From positions 1 through 64,000 of the forward strand of contig CAVTIZ010000002.1 of the NCBI GenBank assembly GCA_963735045.1: DNA of 64,000 nt, written 5' to 3'. This DNA comes from Salsipaludibacter sp963735045 (GTDB lineage: Bacteria; Actinomycetota; Nitriliruptoria; Nitriliruptorales; Nitriliruptoraceae). Below, in pieces: positions 49,395 through 58,751 of the stretch. Position numbers and translations under genes: made by a program. Below the pieces are notes generated by a model. It did not search any database. It was not told the origin of the DNA and saw only the letters and a program-made list of their open reading frames with translations. The first letter of the stretch is position 1. The number at the start of each line of letters is the position of its first letter.

Positions 49395-50846
49395 TCAGGC
49401 CAGGCCACCCACGACGTTGGACTTGCGCTCGGCGTACTCGTCCAGCGCCTCCAGCCCGTGCTCCTTGCCCAGGCCGGACATCTTGGTCCCGCCGAAGGGC
49501 ATCTCGTCGTAGCCGTAGTGGAGCTGGTTGACCCAGGTCATCCCGGCGTCGATGTCGTCCATGGCGCGCTGGATGGCCTTCGCGTCGGTGGTCCAGATCG
49601 ATGAGCCGAGCCCGTAGCTGGTGGCATTGGCACGCTCGATCGCCTCGTCGAGGGAGTCGATCGACCACACCGGCAGGACGGGGCCGAAGACCTCCTCGGT
49701 CGCCAGGCGCGAGTCCTCGGGGACGTCGACGACCAGGCCCGGCTGGAAGAAGTGCCCGTCACCGTCGGAGGCGCCGTCGACGACCGTGCCCCCGGTCACG
49801 ACCTGGGCGCCGGCATCGGTGGCGTCGGCCAGCTGGGCCACCACCATGTCACGCTGGGCGGCGGTGTGCATGGGGCCCATGCGCAACTGGGGCTTGTCGG
49901 GCTTGGTGGTGCCGTCACCCGGTTCGTAGCGGTCGATGCGCCCGGCCAGGGTCTCGACGAATTCGTCGAACACGTCGGCGTGGACGAAGGCGCGCTTGGG
50001 CGCCAGGCAGACCTGGCCCGCGTTCCAGTAGCGGCCGATCTGGATGGTCTTGATCGCGGTGGTGAGGTCGGCGTCGGGCATGACGATGGTCGGGTCGGAC
50101 CCGCCCAACTCCAGCGACACGTGCTTGAGCATCGGGCCGGCCGTCTCCATCAGCGCCTGGCCCGTGGCGGTCGAGCCGGTGAATGCGATGCGGCGGACGT
50201 CGGGGTGCTCGACCAGGGCCTGGCCCGTGGGTCCGGCGCCCGTCACGACGTTGAACACCCCGTCGGGCAGGCCGGCCTCGCTGGCGATCCGGGCGACCTT
50301 CAACGTGGCCAGGGGCGTCGTCTCGCTGGGCTTGGCGACCACGGTGTTGCCGGCCGCCAGCGCCGGACCGAGCTTGTTGGCCAGCAGCGTCAGGGGGAAG
50401 TTCCACGGGATGATGGCCCCGACGACGCCGTACGGGCGACGACGGATCAGGCCGTAGGCCGGCCCGAACTGGCTCGGCAGTTCCTGGTAGGTGCCGCGCA
50501 CCTTGGTCGCGACGTCGGCGTAGAAGCGCAGGCCCGACAGCATGTGGTGGAACTCGCCGTTGGCCTCGAGCAGCGGCTTGCCCTGTTCGGCCACCAGCGT
50601 CGCCACGATGTCCCGGGACTCCTCCTCCAGGGCGTCGGCCAGGCCATCGAGCAGCGCGGCCCGCTTCGTGACGTCGGTCGCGGCCCACTCGGTCGCCGCC
50701 GCCGATGCTGCCTCCACGGCTGCGGCGACGTCGTCGCCCGTGCCGTCGGTGGTGGTGTCCAGCATCGTGCCGGTCGCCGGGTTGACCACGTCGCGCTGGT
50801 CACCGTCGCCGGTGTGGTCGGAACCGTTGATCCACATGGATGCCAC
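49395..50846 (-). CDS. Aldehyde dehydrogenase, NAD(P)-dependent
   Basis: The 483-aa enzyme starts at GTG 50846 with AAGG upstream (an ATG lies at 50837). The dehydrogenase motifs are complete: IPWNFPLTLLANKLGPALAA, LELGGSDPTIVMPDADL with the Glu base, and GQVCLAPKR with the nucleophile Cys. It resembles the succinate-semialdehyde dehydrogenase branch. In context it could oxidise the semialdehyde released by ring cleavage of an epoxidised aryl-CoA. It is the first gene of a unit with the enoyl-CoA hydratase and TetR genes. Confidence 0.9.
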   Translation of the reverse strand: MASMWINGSDHTGDGDQRDVVNPATGTMLDTTTDGTGDDVAAAVEAASAAATEWAATDVTKRAALLDGLADALEEESRDIVATLVAEQGKPLLEANGEFHHMLSGLRFYADVATKVRGTYQELPSQFGPAYGLIRRRPYGVVGAIIPWNFPLTLLANKLGPALAAGNTVVAKPSETTPLATLKVARIASEAGLPDGVFNVVTGAGPTGQALVEHPDVRRIAFTGSTATGQALMETAGPMLKHVSLELGGSDPTIVMPDADLTTAIKTIQIGRYWNAGQVCLAPKRAFVHADVFDEFVETLAGRIDRYEPGDGTTKPDKPQLRMGPMHTAAQRDMVVAQLADATDAGAQVVTGGTVVDGASDGDGHFFQPGLVVDVPEDSRLATEEVFGPVLPVWSIDSLDEAIERANATSYGLGSSIWTTDAKAIQRAMDDIDAGMTWVNQLHYGYDEMPFGGTKMSGLGKEHGLEALDEYAERKSNVVGGLA

Positions 50847-50879
50847 GTTGGTGCCTTGGTCGTCGAGGTCGGGCAGGCG

Positions 50880-50911
50880 ATGCTAGCAGCACGACTGACT
50901 GACGGGTCAGT
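50880..50911 (-). promoter_or_regulatory. Promoter and operator of the ALDH-ECH-TetR unit
   Basis: On the minus strand TAGCAT (50885-50880) is a likely -10, with TGACCC about 18 nt upstream as a weak -35. The palindrome ACTGACGGGTCAGT (50898-50911), one base from the 27758 site, covers the -35/spacer. More ACTGA/TCAGT half-sites flank it (50894-50918). Confidence 0.8.
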
Positions 50912-50914
50912 CCG

Positions 50915-51343
50915 TCAGTCCGGGCGGGTGAGGGCCGCGCGGACGTCGTCGGGCCACGGGGCGGTGGTGCCGGCGTCGTCCATGAAGACGGTCACGACCT
51001 CCCCACGCGCGGCCCGGGGGCCGTCCACCACCGTGACGTCGAAGTCGTAGGTGACCGACGTGCGGCCGACCGTCCGGACGCAGAAGGTGACCTCGACCTC
51101 CTGGTCGAAGGTGACCGGGGCGGTGAAGTCGGACCGGAAGGCGACCCGCGGGGTCGCCCCGAAGGTCGTGTCGATGATGCCGAGGTCGCGATGCAGCCGG
51201 GCCTCACCCTGTTCGGCCCAGCGTTGCACGACGCTGTAGTGCCAGCGGTCGGCCGCATCGGTGTCCATCCAGTCCAGACGGGTCCGGAAGGTGACGCGCG
51301 GACCGGGACCGGGTGTGGCGTCGGGGGATGGAGACGTGGTCAT
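50915..51343 (-). CDS. Acyl-CoA thioesterase (hot-dog fold)
   Basis: ATG 51343 gives 142 aa. TRLDWMDTDAADRWHYSVVQ, then RWAEQGEARLHRDLGI, fits the 4-hydroxybenzoyl-CoA thioesterase-like (YbgC/4HBT) family with its catalytic Asp region and following helix; beta strands follow to TVFMDD. It would release CoA from an acyl- or aryl-CoA, perhaps relieving CoA trapping as suggested for PaaI-type enzymes. It is divergent from the aldehyde dehydrogenase at 51628, with a shared operator. Confidence 0.82.
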   Translation of the reverse strand: MTTSPSPDATPGPGPRVTFRTRLDWMDTDAADRWHYSVVQRWAEQGEARLHRDLGIIDTTFGATPRVAFRSDFTAPVTFDQEVEVTFCVRTVGRTSVTYDFDVTVVDGPRAARGEVVTVFMDDAGTTAPWPDDVRAALTRPD

Positions 51344-51481
51344 GGGGCAGGGCCTGTTCGCTGGTGGCGCGGGGGACCGGATCGGGCCGCGGGGACGGGG
51401 TGGGACGTGTCGTCGGGAGGACGTCCGGGACCGTCGGGGGAATCGTCGCGGGAGATCGTCGGGGAGCGGTCCACGGACCCG

Positions 51482-51511
51482 TTGACGAGATACTGACTGA
51501 CCGGTTAGTCT
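51482..51511 (+). promoter_or_regulatory. Promoter with operator for the second ALDH
   Basis: TTGACG (51482-51487), 18 nt and TAGTCT (51506-51511) make a good promoter. The palindrome ACTGACCGGTTAGT (51496-51509) lies between them and overlaps the -10, the same arrangement as upstream of paaA. It may also act on the divergent thioesterase gene. Confidence 0.85.
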
Positions 51512-51627
51512 GGGCCAGTGTTGCAGCACCTGGACGACGATGCAAGCCCGGGTGCACGGCACTCGGGGCACGTGCCGGACCCGCGGCACCCAGGCTGCCC
51601 GACCGACCTCCACCCAGGAGCACACGG

Positions 51628-53058
51628 ATGCCCGGATCCTTCGTCGACGGCGCGATCGTGGACCTCCCCGGTGACGAACTCGAGGTCGTCGACCCCGCCG
51701 ACGGTTCGGTGGTCGACGTCGTCGCCGACGTCGGGTCCGACGGCGTGGACGTCGCGGTGGCCGCCGCGTCCACGGCCTTCCCGGGCTGGTGGGCCACGCC
51801 GGCCGCCGAGCGTGGCGCGATCGTGCGTGCCGGTGCCCGGGCCATCCTCGATCACGTCGACGAGCTGGCACCGCTGCTGACCAGTGAGCAGGGCAAGCCG
51901 CTGCGCGAGTCCCGCCTCGAACTCCGGCGTGCGGCCGAGACGCTCGAGCACTACGCCGGACTGGCCCTGGCGATCCGCGGGGCCGCCGTGTCCGACCTCG
52001 ACCGCGGGGTGCGCGGCATGGTGATGACGCGACCCCTGGGGGTGGTGGGCGCGATCGTGCCCTGGAACTTCCCGACGACCCTGCTGTGCAACAAACTGGG
52101 CCCGGCCCTGGTCACGGGCAACACCGTGGTCGCCAAGCCCGACGAGACCACCCCGCTGACGACCCTGCGGTTGGCCGAACTGCTCCACGAGGCCGGGTTG
52201 CCGGCCGGGGTGGTGGGCGTCGTGACCGGGCGGGGCGACACCACCGGTGAGGCGATGCTGGTCCACCGCGACATCCGCAAACTCGCCTTCACGGGGTCGA
52301 CCCCCATCGGCAAGCACGTCATGCAGCGGGCGGCGGGCTCGATGAAGCGCGTGACCCTGGAGCTGGGCGGGTCGGACCCCCTGATCGTGCTGGACGACGC
52401 CGACGTCGACGCGGCGATCTCGGCGGCGTCGATGGGTCGGTTCTTCAACTGCGGCCAGGCGTGCCTGGCGATCAAGCGGGTCTACGCCAGCGAGTCGATC
52501 GCCGAGCGGGTCGCCGAGGGCATCGCGGCCAAGGCCGGCACGCTCGTGCTCGGCCCCGGAGCCGCCGACGGCACCCAGGTCGGACCCATGCACGGTGCCG
52601 AGGGCCGTGACCAGCTCGAGGCGCAGGTGGCCGACGCGATCGCCCGCGGCGGCGAGGTCCTGGCGGGTGGTGGCCGGCCGGCGGGCGACCAGTTCGCCGA
52701 CGGCTTCTTCCACGAACCGACCGTGGTGTGGAATCCCGACCACGAGTCCCGGGTGTCGGTCGAGGAGACCTTCGGGCCCGCGCTCCCGGTGTGGCCGGTC
52801 GCCGACCTGGACGAGGCCATCGCGCGGTCCAACGCCTCGCGCTTCGGCCTGGGCTCGTCGGTGTGGACCGCCGACCTGGCGTCGGCCATGCGTGCGGCCG
52901 AACAACTGGATGCGGGTTACACCTGGATCAACTCCCGGACCAAGGTCTACGACGAACTGCCCTTCGGCGGGCTCAAGGAGTCGGGCTACGGCAAGGAGCA
53001 CGGTGACGAGGCCCTGTCGTTCTACACCGAGCAGAAGTCCATCGTCATCCGGACCTGA
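51628..53058 (+). CDS. Aldehyde dehydrogenase, NAD(P)-dependent
   Basis: ATG 51628 preceded by CAGGAGCACACGG gives 476 aa. IVPWNFPTTLLCNKLGPALV, LELGGSDPLIVLDDADV and NCGQACLAIKR (nucleophile Cys) are the expected motifs. It is a paralogue of the enzyme at 49395-50846, and the two transcripts are read in opposite directions from a region with shared operators. Two semialdehyde dehydrogenases in one regulon suggest different chain lengths or CoA-linked substrates. It leads the rightward unit with the CoA ligase. Confidence 0.9.
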   Translation: MPGSFVDGAIVDLPGDELEVVDPADGSVVDVVADVGSDGVDVAVAAASTAFPGWWATPAAERGAIVRAGARAILDHVDELAPLLTSEQGKPLRESRLELRRAAETLEHYAGLALAIRGAAVSDLDRGVRGMVMTRPLGVVGAIVPWNFPTTLLCNKLGPALVTGNTVVAKPDETTPLTTLRLAELLHEAGLPAGVVGVVTGRGDTTGEAMLVHRDIRKLAFTGSTPIGKHVMQRAAGSMKRVTLELGGSDPLIVLDDADVDAAISAASMGRFFNCGQACLAIKRVYASESIAERVAEGIAAKAGTLVLGPGAADGTQVGPMHGAEGRDQLEAQVADAIARGGEVLAGGGRPAGDQFADGFFHEPTVVWNPDHESRVSVEETFGPALPVWPVADLDEAIARSNASRFGLGSSVWTADLASAMRAAEQLDAGYTWINSRTKVYDELPFGGLKESGYGKEHGDEALSFYTEQKSIVIRT

Positions 53059-53140
53059 CCCGATCACCGGCCGGGGCCGCGGCCGCGGGGGCTGCCGCGA
53101 CCCGCCCGCACCACCGCGCCGACCGCACGCTCGACGTGGT

Positions 53141-53175
53141 GACCACGACTGGGCGACCACGACTGGGCGACCACC
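53141..53175. repeat. 14-bp direct repeat, 2.5 copies
   Basis: GACCACGACTGGGC occurs at 53141-53154 and 53155-53168, followed by a partial GACCACC. It lies in the 162-nt gap before the CoA ligase start. Confidence 0.8.
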
Positions 53176-53220
53176 GACCCGACGACCGATCGAACCCACC
53201 GCACCGACCGAGAGAGACCC

Positions 53221-54750
53221 GTGGACACCGACGCGATCCGCCGCAACGTCAGCCTGCTCACCGACCACAACCTCGACGCCGGCCGGGCCGACAAGGTCGC
53301 CATCGCCGCCGACGACTGGTCCGTGACCTTCGGCGAGGTGCACCGACTGGCCTGTCGCACCGCCTCGCGCCTGCGCGACGACGGCGTGCGCCGGGGCGAA
53401 CGGATCGTGCTGGTGCTCGACGACTCGCCGGCCTTCCATGCCGCGTTCCTCGGCGCGATCCGTGCCGGGGCGGTCCCGATCCCGGTCAACTTCCTCGCCC
53501 GGTCCGAGGACTTCACCCACTTCCTGGGCGACTCCTACGCCGTCCGCGTGATCACCGACCCGGGGTTCCTCGACAAGGTCGGGCCGGCGGCGGAGCACCT
53601 GGGGGTGCCCGTCCACGTCAACGACGGCGACACGGCGCTGTCCCCGGACGGTTGGCTGGCCGAGGGCGATGACGAGGTGGCCCCGCTGGACACCCACCCG
53701 GACGACCCGGCCTTCTGGCTGTACTCGTCGGGTTCGACCGGCCGGCCCAAGGGCGTCATCCACTCCCAGCACGCCGTCGCCGTCACCTGTGAGCGGTACT
53801 CGGTCGGGGTCCTGGGCCTGCAGACCGACGACGTGGGCTTCTCGACCACCAAGCTGTTCCACGCCTACGGCTTGGGCAACGGGCTGAGCTTTCCGATGTG
53901 GACCGGGTCGACCACGATCCAGATGCCCGGCCGACCCACACCGGACGGGGCCCTGGACGTCATCGAGGCCCACCGACCGACGGTGCTGTTCTCGGTGCCG
54001 ACGCTGTACAACGCGATGCTCAACCACCCGTCCCTGCCCGACCGCGACCTGTCGTCGCTGCGGATCGGCGCGTCCGCGGCCGAGGCCCTGCCACCCGAGG
54101 TCTGGCGGCGCTGGCACGAGCGCACCGGCACCGAGATCCTCGACGGCATCGGCTCGACCGAGATGCTCCACATCTACTGCTCCAACCGGGCGGGGGAGGT
54201 CGCCCTTGGCACGTCGGGCACCGCCGTGCCGGGCTACGAGGTCCACCTGCGCGACGAAGCCGGTGAACGCCTGCCCGACGACGCCGAGGAGCAGGTCGGC
54301 GAGTTGTACGTCCGAGGCGACTCCCGCCTGGCGACCTACTGGCACAACGCCGACAAGGCGGCCTCGTCGATCATCGGCGCCTGGTTCCGGTCCGGCGACC
54401 GCTACCGCCGGACGCCCGAGGGCCACTACGCCTACGAGGGCCGCGCCGACGACATGATGAAGATGGGCGGTCTGTGGGTGAGCCCGATCGAGGTCGAGAA
54501 CCGCCTGGTGGAACACGAGGCGGTCAGCGAGGCCGCCGTCGTCGGCGTGGACGTCGACGGCCTCATGACCATCAAGGCCTACGTCATCCTGCGGGACGGC
54601 CACGACGGTGACGACGAGGTCGCGGGCGCGTTGCAGGAGTTCTGCAGGGACGAGTTGCTGCGCTACCAGTTCCCCCGCCTGATCGAGTTCGTCGACGACC
54701 TGCCGCGGACGGCCACCGGGAAGATCCAACGTTTCAAGCTGCGTGCCTGA
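53221..54750 (+). CDS. Benzoate-CoA ligase family enzyme
   Basis: GTG 53221 after GAGAGAGACCC gives 509 aa. It is an ANL-superfamily ligase: P-loop LYSSGSTGRPKGVIHSQHA, then DGIGSTEMLHIYCSNRAG, the hinge Asp in FRSGDRYRRTPEGHYAYEGR and the C-terminal catalytic Lys in RTATGKIQR. The TKLFHAYGLGNGLSFPMWTG region, short C-terminus and STEMLH motif are typical of benzoate/4-hydroxybenzoate-CoA ligases rather than PaaK-type phenylacetate-CoA ligases. It converts the aromatic acid, ATP and CoA to aryl-CoA, AMP and PPi, feeding the pathway. Confidence 0.85.
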   Translation: MDTDAIRRNVSLLTDHNLDAGRADKVAIAADDWSVTFGEVHRLACRTASRLRDDGVRRGERIVLVLDDSPAFHAAFLGAIRAGAVPIPVNFLARSEDFTHFLGDSYAVRVITDPGFLDKVGPAAEHLGVPVHVNDGDTALSPDGWLAEGDDEVAPLDTHPDDPAFWLYSSGSTGRPKGVIHSQHAVAVTCERYSVGVLGLQTDDVGFSTTKLFHAYGLGNGLSFPMWTGSTTIQMPGRPTPDGALDVIEAHRPTVLFSVPTLYNAMLNHPSLPDRDLSSLRIGASAAEALPPEVWRRWHERTGTEILDGIGSTEMLHIYCSNRAGEVALGTSGTAVPGYEVHLRDEAGERLPDDAEEQVGELYVRGDSRLATYWHNADKAASSIIGAWFRSGDRYRRTPEGHYAYEGRADDMMKMGGLWVSPIEVENRLVEHEAVSEAAVVGVDVDGLMTIKAYVILRDGHDGDDEVAGALQEFCRDELLRYQFPRLIEFVDDLPRTATGKIQRFKLRA

Positions 54751-54757
54751 GGTCGCC

Positions 54758-55630
54758 GTGACAACCGACCCCGACCGGGCCGCGGCCACGACGTCGCCAC
54801 CTGCCGTCCACCTCGACCTGGCGGACGGCCCGGTGGAGGTGCTGGACCTGCCCGCCGGGCCCGGCGCCGACGGGCTGGCCCCGGTGGTGTTCCTCCACGA
54901 GGGCCTGGGCTCCATCCGGCTGTGGCGATCCTTCCCCCACGCCGTCCACGCCGCGACCGGGCGGCGCATCGTGGTGTGGTCGCGGCACGGCCATGGCGAC
55001 TCGGCAGTCGTGACCGAGCCGCGGGCGGTGACCTACATGCACCACGAGGCCCTCGACGTGCTGCCGTCACTGCTGGCGCGCCTCGACCTGGCGCCATCCG
55101 TCCTGGTCGGCCACAGCGACGGGGCCTCGATCGCCCTGCTGTACGCCGGGCGAGGCGGCGGCACGGACCGTGTCACCGACCCGGGAGGCCCCGACGACGC
55201 GACCCGGCCGTCACCCGACGATCCCGTCGCCGTGGTCGGCCTGGCCCCCCACGTCGTGGTCGAGGACGAGTCGATCGCCGGCATCGAGGCGGCCCGCGAC
55301 GCCGCCCGGACCACCGACCTGCTCGACCGGATGGCCCGGCACCACCGCGACGCCGGGGCCACCTTCTGGAACTGGAACCGGATCTGGCTGGATCCGGCGT
55401 TCCGCGCGTGGGACATCACCGACCACCTGCCCCGGATCACCTGTCCCGTGCTGGTGGTGCAGGGCCACGACGACGAGTACGGCACGCTGGCCCAGCTCGA
55501 CCTGGTCGCCGACGGCGTGACCGGCCCCGTGGAGCGGCTCGAACTCGACCACTGCGGCCACGCCCCGCACCTCGACCGCCCCGACGCCACACTGGCCGCC
55601 GTGGTCGCCTTCCTCGACACCCTTCCCTGA
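54758..55630 (+). CDS. Alpha/beta hydrolase of the aryl-CoA cluster
   Basis: GTG 54758 has GAGG 6 nt upstream (290 aa); GTG 54743 would overlap the ligase stop. Motifs: VVFLHEGLGSIRLW (oxyanion region), VLVGHSDGASIALLYAGRG (nucleophile Ser), GHDDEYG (acid) and DHCGHAPHLDRPD (His). GHSDGAS-type hydrolases often accompany benzoate-CoA ligases. It may hydrolyse an epoxide-derived lactone or ring-opened CoA ester, or a 3-oxoadipate enol-lactone as PcaD does. The ligase gene ends 7 nt upstream, so the pair is coupled. Confidence 0.83.
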   Translation: MTTDPDRAAATTSPPAVHLDLADGPVEVLDLPAGPGADGLAPVVFLHEGLGSIRLWRSFPHAVHAATGRRIVVWSRHGHGDSAVVTEPRAVTYMHHEALDVLPSLLARLDLAPSVLVGHSDGASIALLYAGRGGGTDRVTDPGGPDDATRPSPDDPVAVVGLAPHVVVEDESIAGIEAARDAARTTDLLDRMARHHRDAGATFWNWNRIWLDPAFRAWDITDHLPRITCPVLVVQGHDDEYGTLAQLDLVADGVTGPVERLELDHCGHAPHLDRPDATLAAVVAFLDTLP

Positions 55631-55688
55631 CCACCCCCCTCAAACACACCCCGAACACCTCCCCTGACCACCCCCCCTCAAACACACC
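55625..55688 (+). repeat. C-rich direct repeat between hydrolase and thiolase
   Basis: A 26-27-bp element starting CCCTGACC and ending CAAACACACC occurs at 55625-55650 and 55662-55688, differing by one C in the central run. The whole gap to 55710 is extremely C-rich and almost free of G, with the first copy including the hydrolase stop codon. Composition suggests a Rho-utilisation site; the duplication may be slippage. Confidence 0.75.
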
Positions 55689-55775
55689 ACGACCACCCCG
55701 CCGATCGACGGTGCGCCCCCGGCCCCGGGTTCCGGGCCGCCGCACACCCTCGACGGAGAGCAGGAGCCGTTGACC

Positions 55776-56969
<1,194 letters not shown>

Positions 56970-57012
56970 CCGCGCACACTGGTCGGTGGCGGGGCGAGGG
57001 AGCGAGGGTGCG

Positions 57013-57459
57013 ATGCGCGAGGTGACCACGCACCTGCGGGTGCAGGACGTCGACGAGGCCCGGGCGGCGCTGGCCGCCGCCGACCTGGCCGCCGGCGACG
57101 ACGGGCCCCTGGTGGCCGTGCTGGACGCCGACGTCGGCCCCGACCAGGTCGCCGCCGTCCTCGGGGCATGGATCGCGGCCGCCCGGGACGCCATGGTGCG
57201 CCAGGTGGACGTCGTGACGATCCTGTCCGACGACCACCTCGACGGCCACGACGTGGGGCGGTTGTCGGTGGGCCACGGGCTGGTCGGCGCCACCCGGGCC
57301 TACGGCTTCGAGGCCGAACGCCTCGGGCTGGTCGCCAACGTCGTGGTCGGCCCGGCACCCGCCGCGACCGAGGTCGCGGCCTTCCTGCTGGCGGCCCGGC
57401 ACACCAGCGGCCAGGTGGTCCTGGCCGGCGACCCCCACCACGGACGGCAGCGCCCATGA
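57013..57459 (+). CDS. Degenerate SDR-like partner protein
   Basis: ATG 57013 with AGGG upstream gives 148 aa; the stop overlaps the next ATG (ATGA). The C-terminal half (SVGHGLVGATRAYGFEAERL, then GLVANVVVGPAPAATEVAAF and HTSGQVVLAGDPHHG) aligns by eye with the end of SDR enzymes (helix, substrate loop, TGQxxxVdGG). It lacks the YxxxK pair and a glycine-rich nucleotide loop. It may be a pseudo-subunit for the active SDR encoded next, as seen for the inactive BbsC with BbsD in anaerobic toluene degradation. That parallel is inference. Confidence 0.65.
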   Translation: MREVTTHLRVQDVDEARAALAAADLAAGDDGPLVAVLDADVGPDQVAAVLGAWIAAARDAMVRQVDVVTILSDDHLDGHDVGRLSVGHGLVGATRAYGFEAERLGLVANVVVGPAPAATEVAAFLLAARHTSGQVVLAGDPHHGRQRP

Positions 57460-58214
57460 CCGCCACACCGACGTCCTCGCCACCCCTGGCGGCCGGCACC
57501 GCGCCGCCCGGACGGGTCGTGGTCACCGGTGCCGCCGGCGGCATCGGGGCGGCGATCGTGGCCCGACTGGTCGCCGACGGCCACCGCGTCCTGGCGGTCG
57601 ACGTCGTGGAGCCGGACGCATCCGACGAGGTCATCGGCGCGGTGGCCGGCGACGCGGTGGACTGGGTCACGGCCGACCTCACCGACCCGGACGGACGCGC
57701 CGCGGTCCTGGCGGCCACGGAGGACGAGGCGTTGGCCGGCCTGGTCAACGTGGCCGGCATCACCCGCGACGCCCGCCTGGTGAACCTCGACGACGACCAG
57801 GTGGGGGCCGTGCTGGCCGTCAACGCCCAGGCCCCACTGGATCTCGCACTCGCCCTGGCGGACCGCATCGCCGACGGTGGCGGCATCGTCAACATCTCGT
57901 CGCGCGCCCACCTCGGCAACTTCGGGCAGGTCAACTACGCCGCGTCCAAGGGGGCGCTGGTGGGCACCACCATCGCGCTGTCACGCCGGTTGGCGCCGCG
58001 CGTGCGGGTCAACGCCGTGGCCCCCGGGCTGATCGCGACCCCCATGACCGCGGCGATGCCCGACGACGTGCTCGCGAAGGTGACCGCGAAGGTCCCGCTG
58101 GGGCGCGCGGGGGAGCCGTCCGAGATCGCGGCGGCGGTCGCCCACCTGCTGTCGGGGGACGCGTCCTACACCACCGGTCAGGTCCTCTACGTCTGCGGTG
58201 GTCGTTCCCGCTGA
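57456..58214 (+). CDS. Short-chain dehydrogenase/reductase (active type)
   Basis: ATG 57456 overlaps the upstream stop; 252 aa. VVVTGAAGGIGAAIVARLVA binds NAD(P); LVNVAGITRD corresponds to the NAG motif; Ser in NISSRAHLG and YAASKGALVG give the catalytic Ser-Tyr-Lys. The C-terminus ends TTGQVLYVCGGRSR. It resembles FabG-like 3-hydroxyacyl-CoA dehydrogenases and could produce the 3-oxoacyl-CoA substrate for the thiolase two genes upstream. Coupled to the degenerate SDR gene. Confidence 0.88.
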   Translation: MTATPTSSPPLAAGTAPPGRVVVTGAAGGIGAAIVARLVADGHRVLAVDVVEPDASDEVIGAVAGDAVDWVTADLTDPDGRAAVLAATEDEALAGLVNVAGITRDARLVNLDDDQVGAVLAVNAQAPLDLALALADRIADGGGIVNISSRAHLGNFGQVNYAASKGALVGTTIALSRRLAPRVRVNAVAPGLIATPMTAAMPDDVLAKVTAKVPLGRAGEPSEIAAAVAHLLSGDASYTTGQVLYVCGGRSR

Positions 58215-58262
58215 CCCAGGGCGGCGATGCCGGAAACGCCCCGTGCCCGGCAGCGGTCGGCG

Positions 58263-58658
58263 TCACTCGGACGCGGCGTGGACCGTGAGCAGCGCCACCG
58301 TGTCCCGGTCGGCCTCGAGGTCGTGGCGCTCCCGGGGGAGTGCCACCCATCCCCCCGCCGAGATCGCCACCACGTCGTCACCCGAGCGGAGCGTCATCGC
58401 CCCCTCCAGGACCTGGAGCGTCGCCGGTCCGGGGGACGGGTGTTCACCGAGGGTGCGACCGGCCCGCAACGCGAGCAGGGTCTGTTTCAGGTCCGCGCCC
58501 GCGTGTGGGGTGAGCGTGCGGGCGGCCCGCCCCGCGGCCAGGGTCTCGGCCTGCTGGAGCAGCTCGTGTCCGGCCGCGGCCAGGTCCACCACTCCCTCGG
58601 GCTGCTCCGGCAGGCGTCGGCGGGCGTGGATCGCCCCCTCGTCGGGTTCCTCGTCCAT
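58263..58658 (-). CDS. Cupin domain protein
   Basis: ATG 58658 after CCAGGGGTCGAG gives 131 aa. A single small beta-barrel is visible (LGEHPSPGPATLQVLEGAMT ... GGWVALPRERHDLEA). The His of the first motif (GEHPSPGPATLQVLEG) and the second (ERHDL) remain, so metal binding is possible. TAGGGT at 58689-58684 (minus) gives a leader of about 18 nt. Function unknown; converges on the SDR gene. Confidence 0.78.
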   Translation of the reverse strand: MDEEPDEGAIHARRRLPEQPEGVVDLAAAGHELLQQAETLAAGRAARTLTPHAGADLKQTLLALRAGRTLGEHPSPGPATLQVLEGAMTLRSGDDVVAISAGGWVALPRERHDLEADRDTVALLTVHAASE

Positions 58659-58751
58659 CTCGACCCCTGGTCCGCTGTCGTCGACCCTAGGTCTGTCGTG
58701 GTGGCGTGTCACCCTGGCCGCGTCCCTTCGGCGGGATCGGGACCACCGCGG

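Noticed and set aside
51505..54969. 1154-codon open frame on the minus strand
   Set aside because: Shadow of the aldehyde dehydrogenase and CoA ligase genes on the other strand; no recognisable domain or ribosome binding site.
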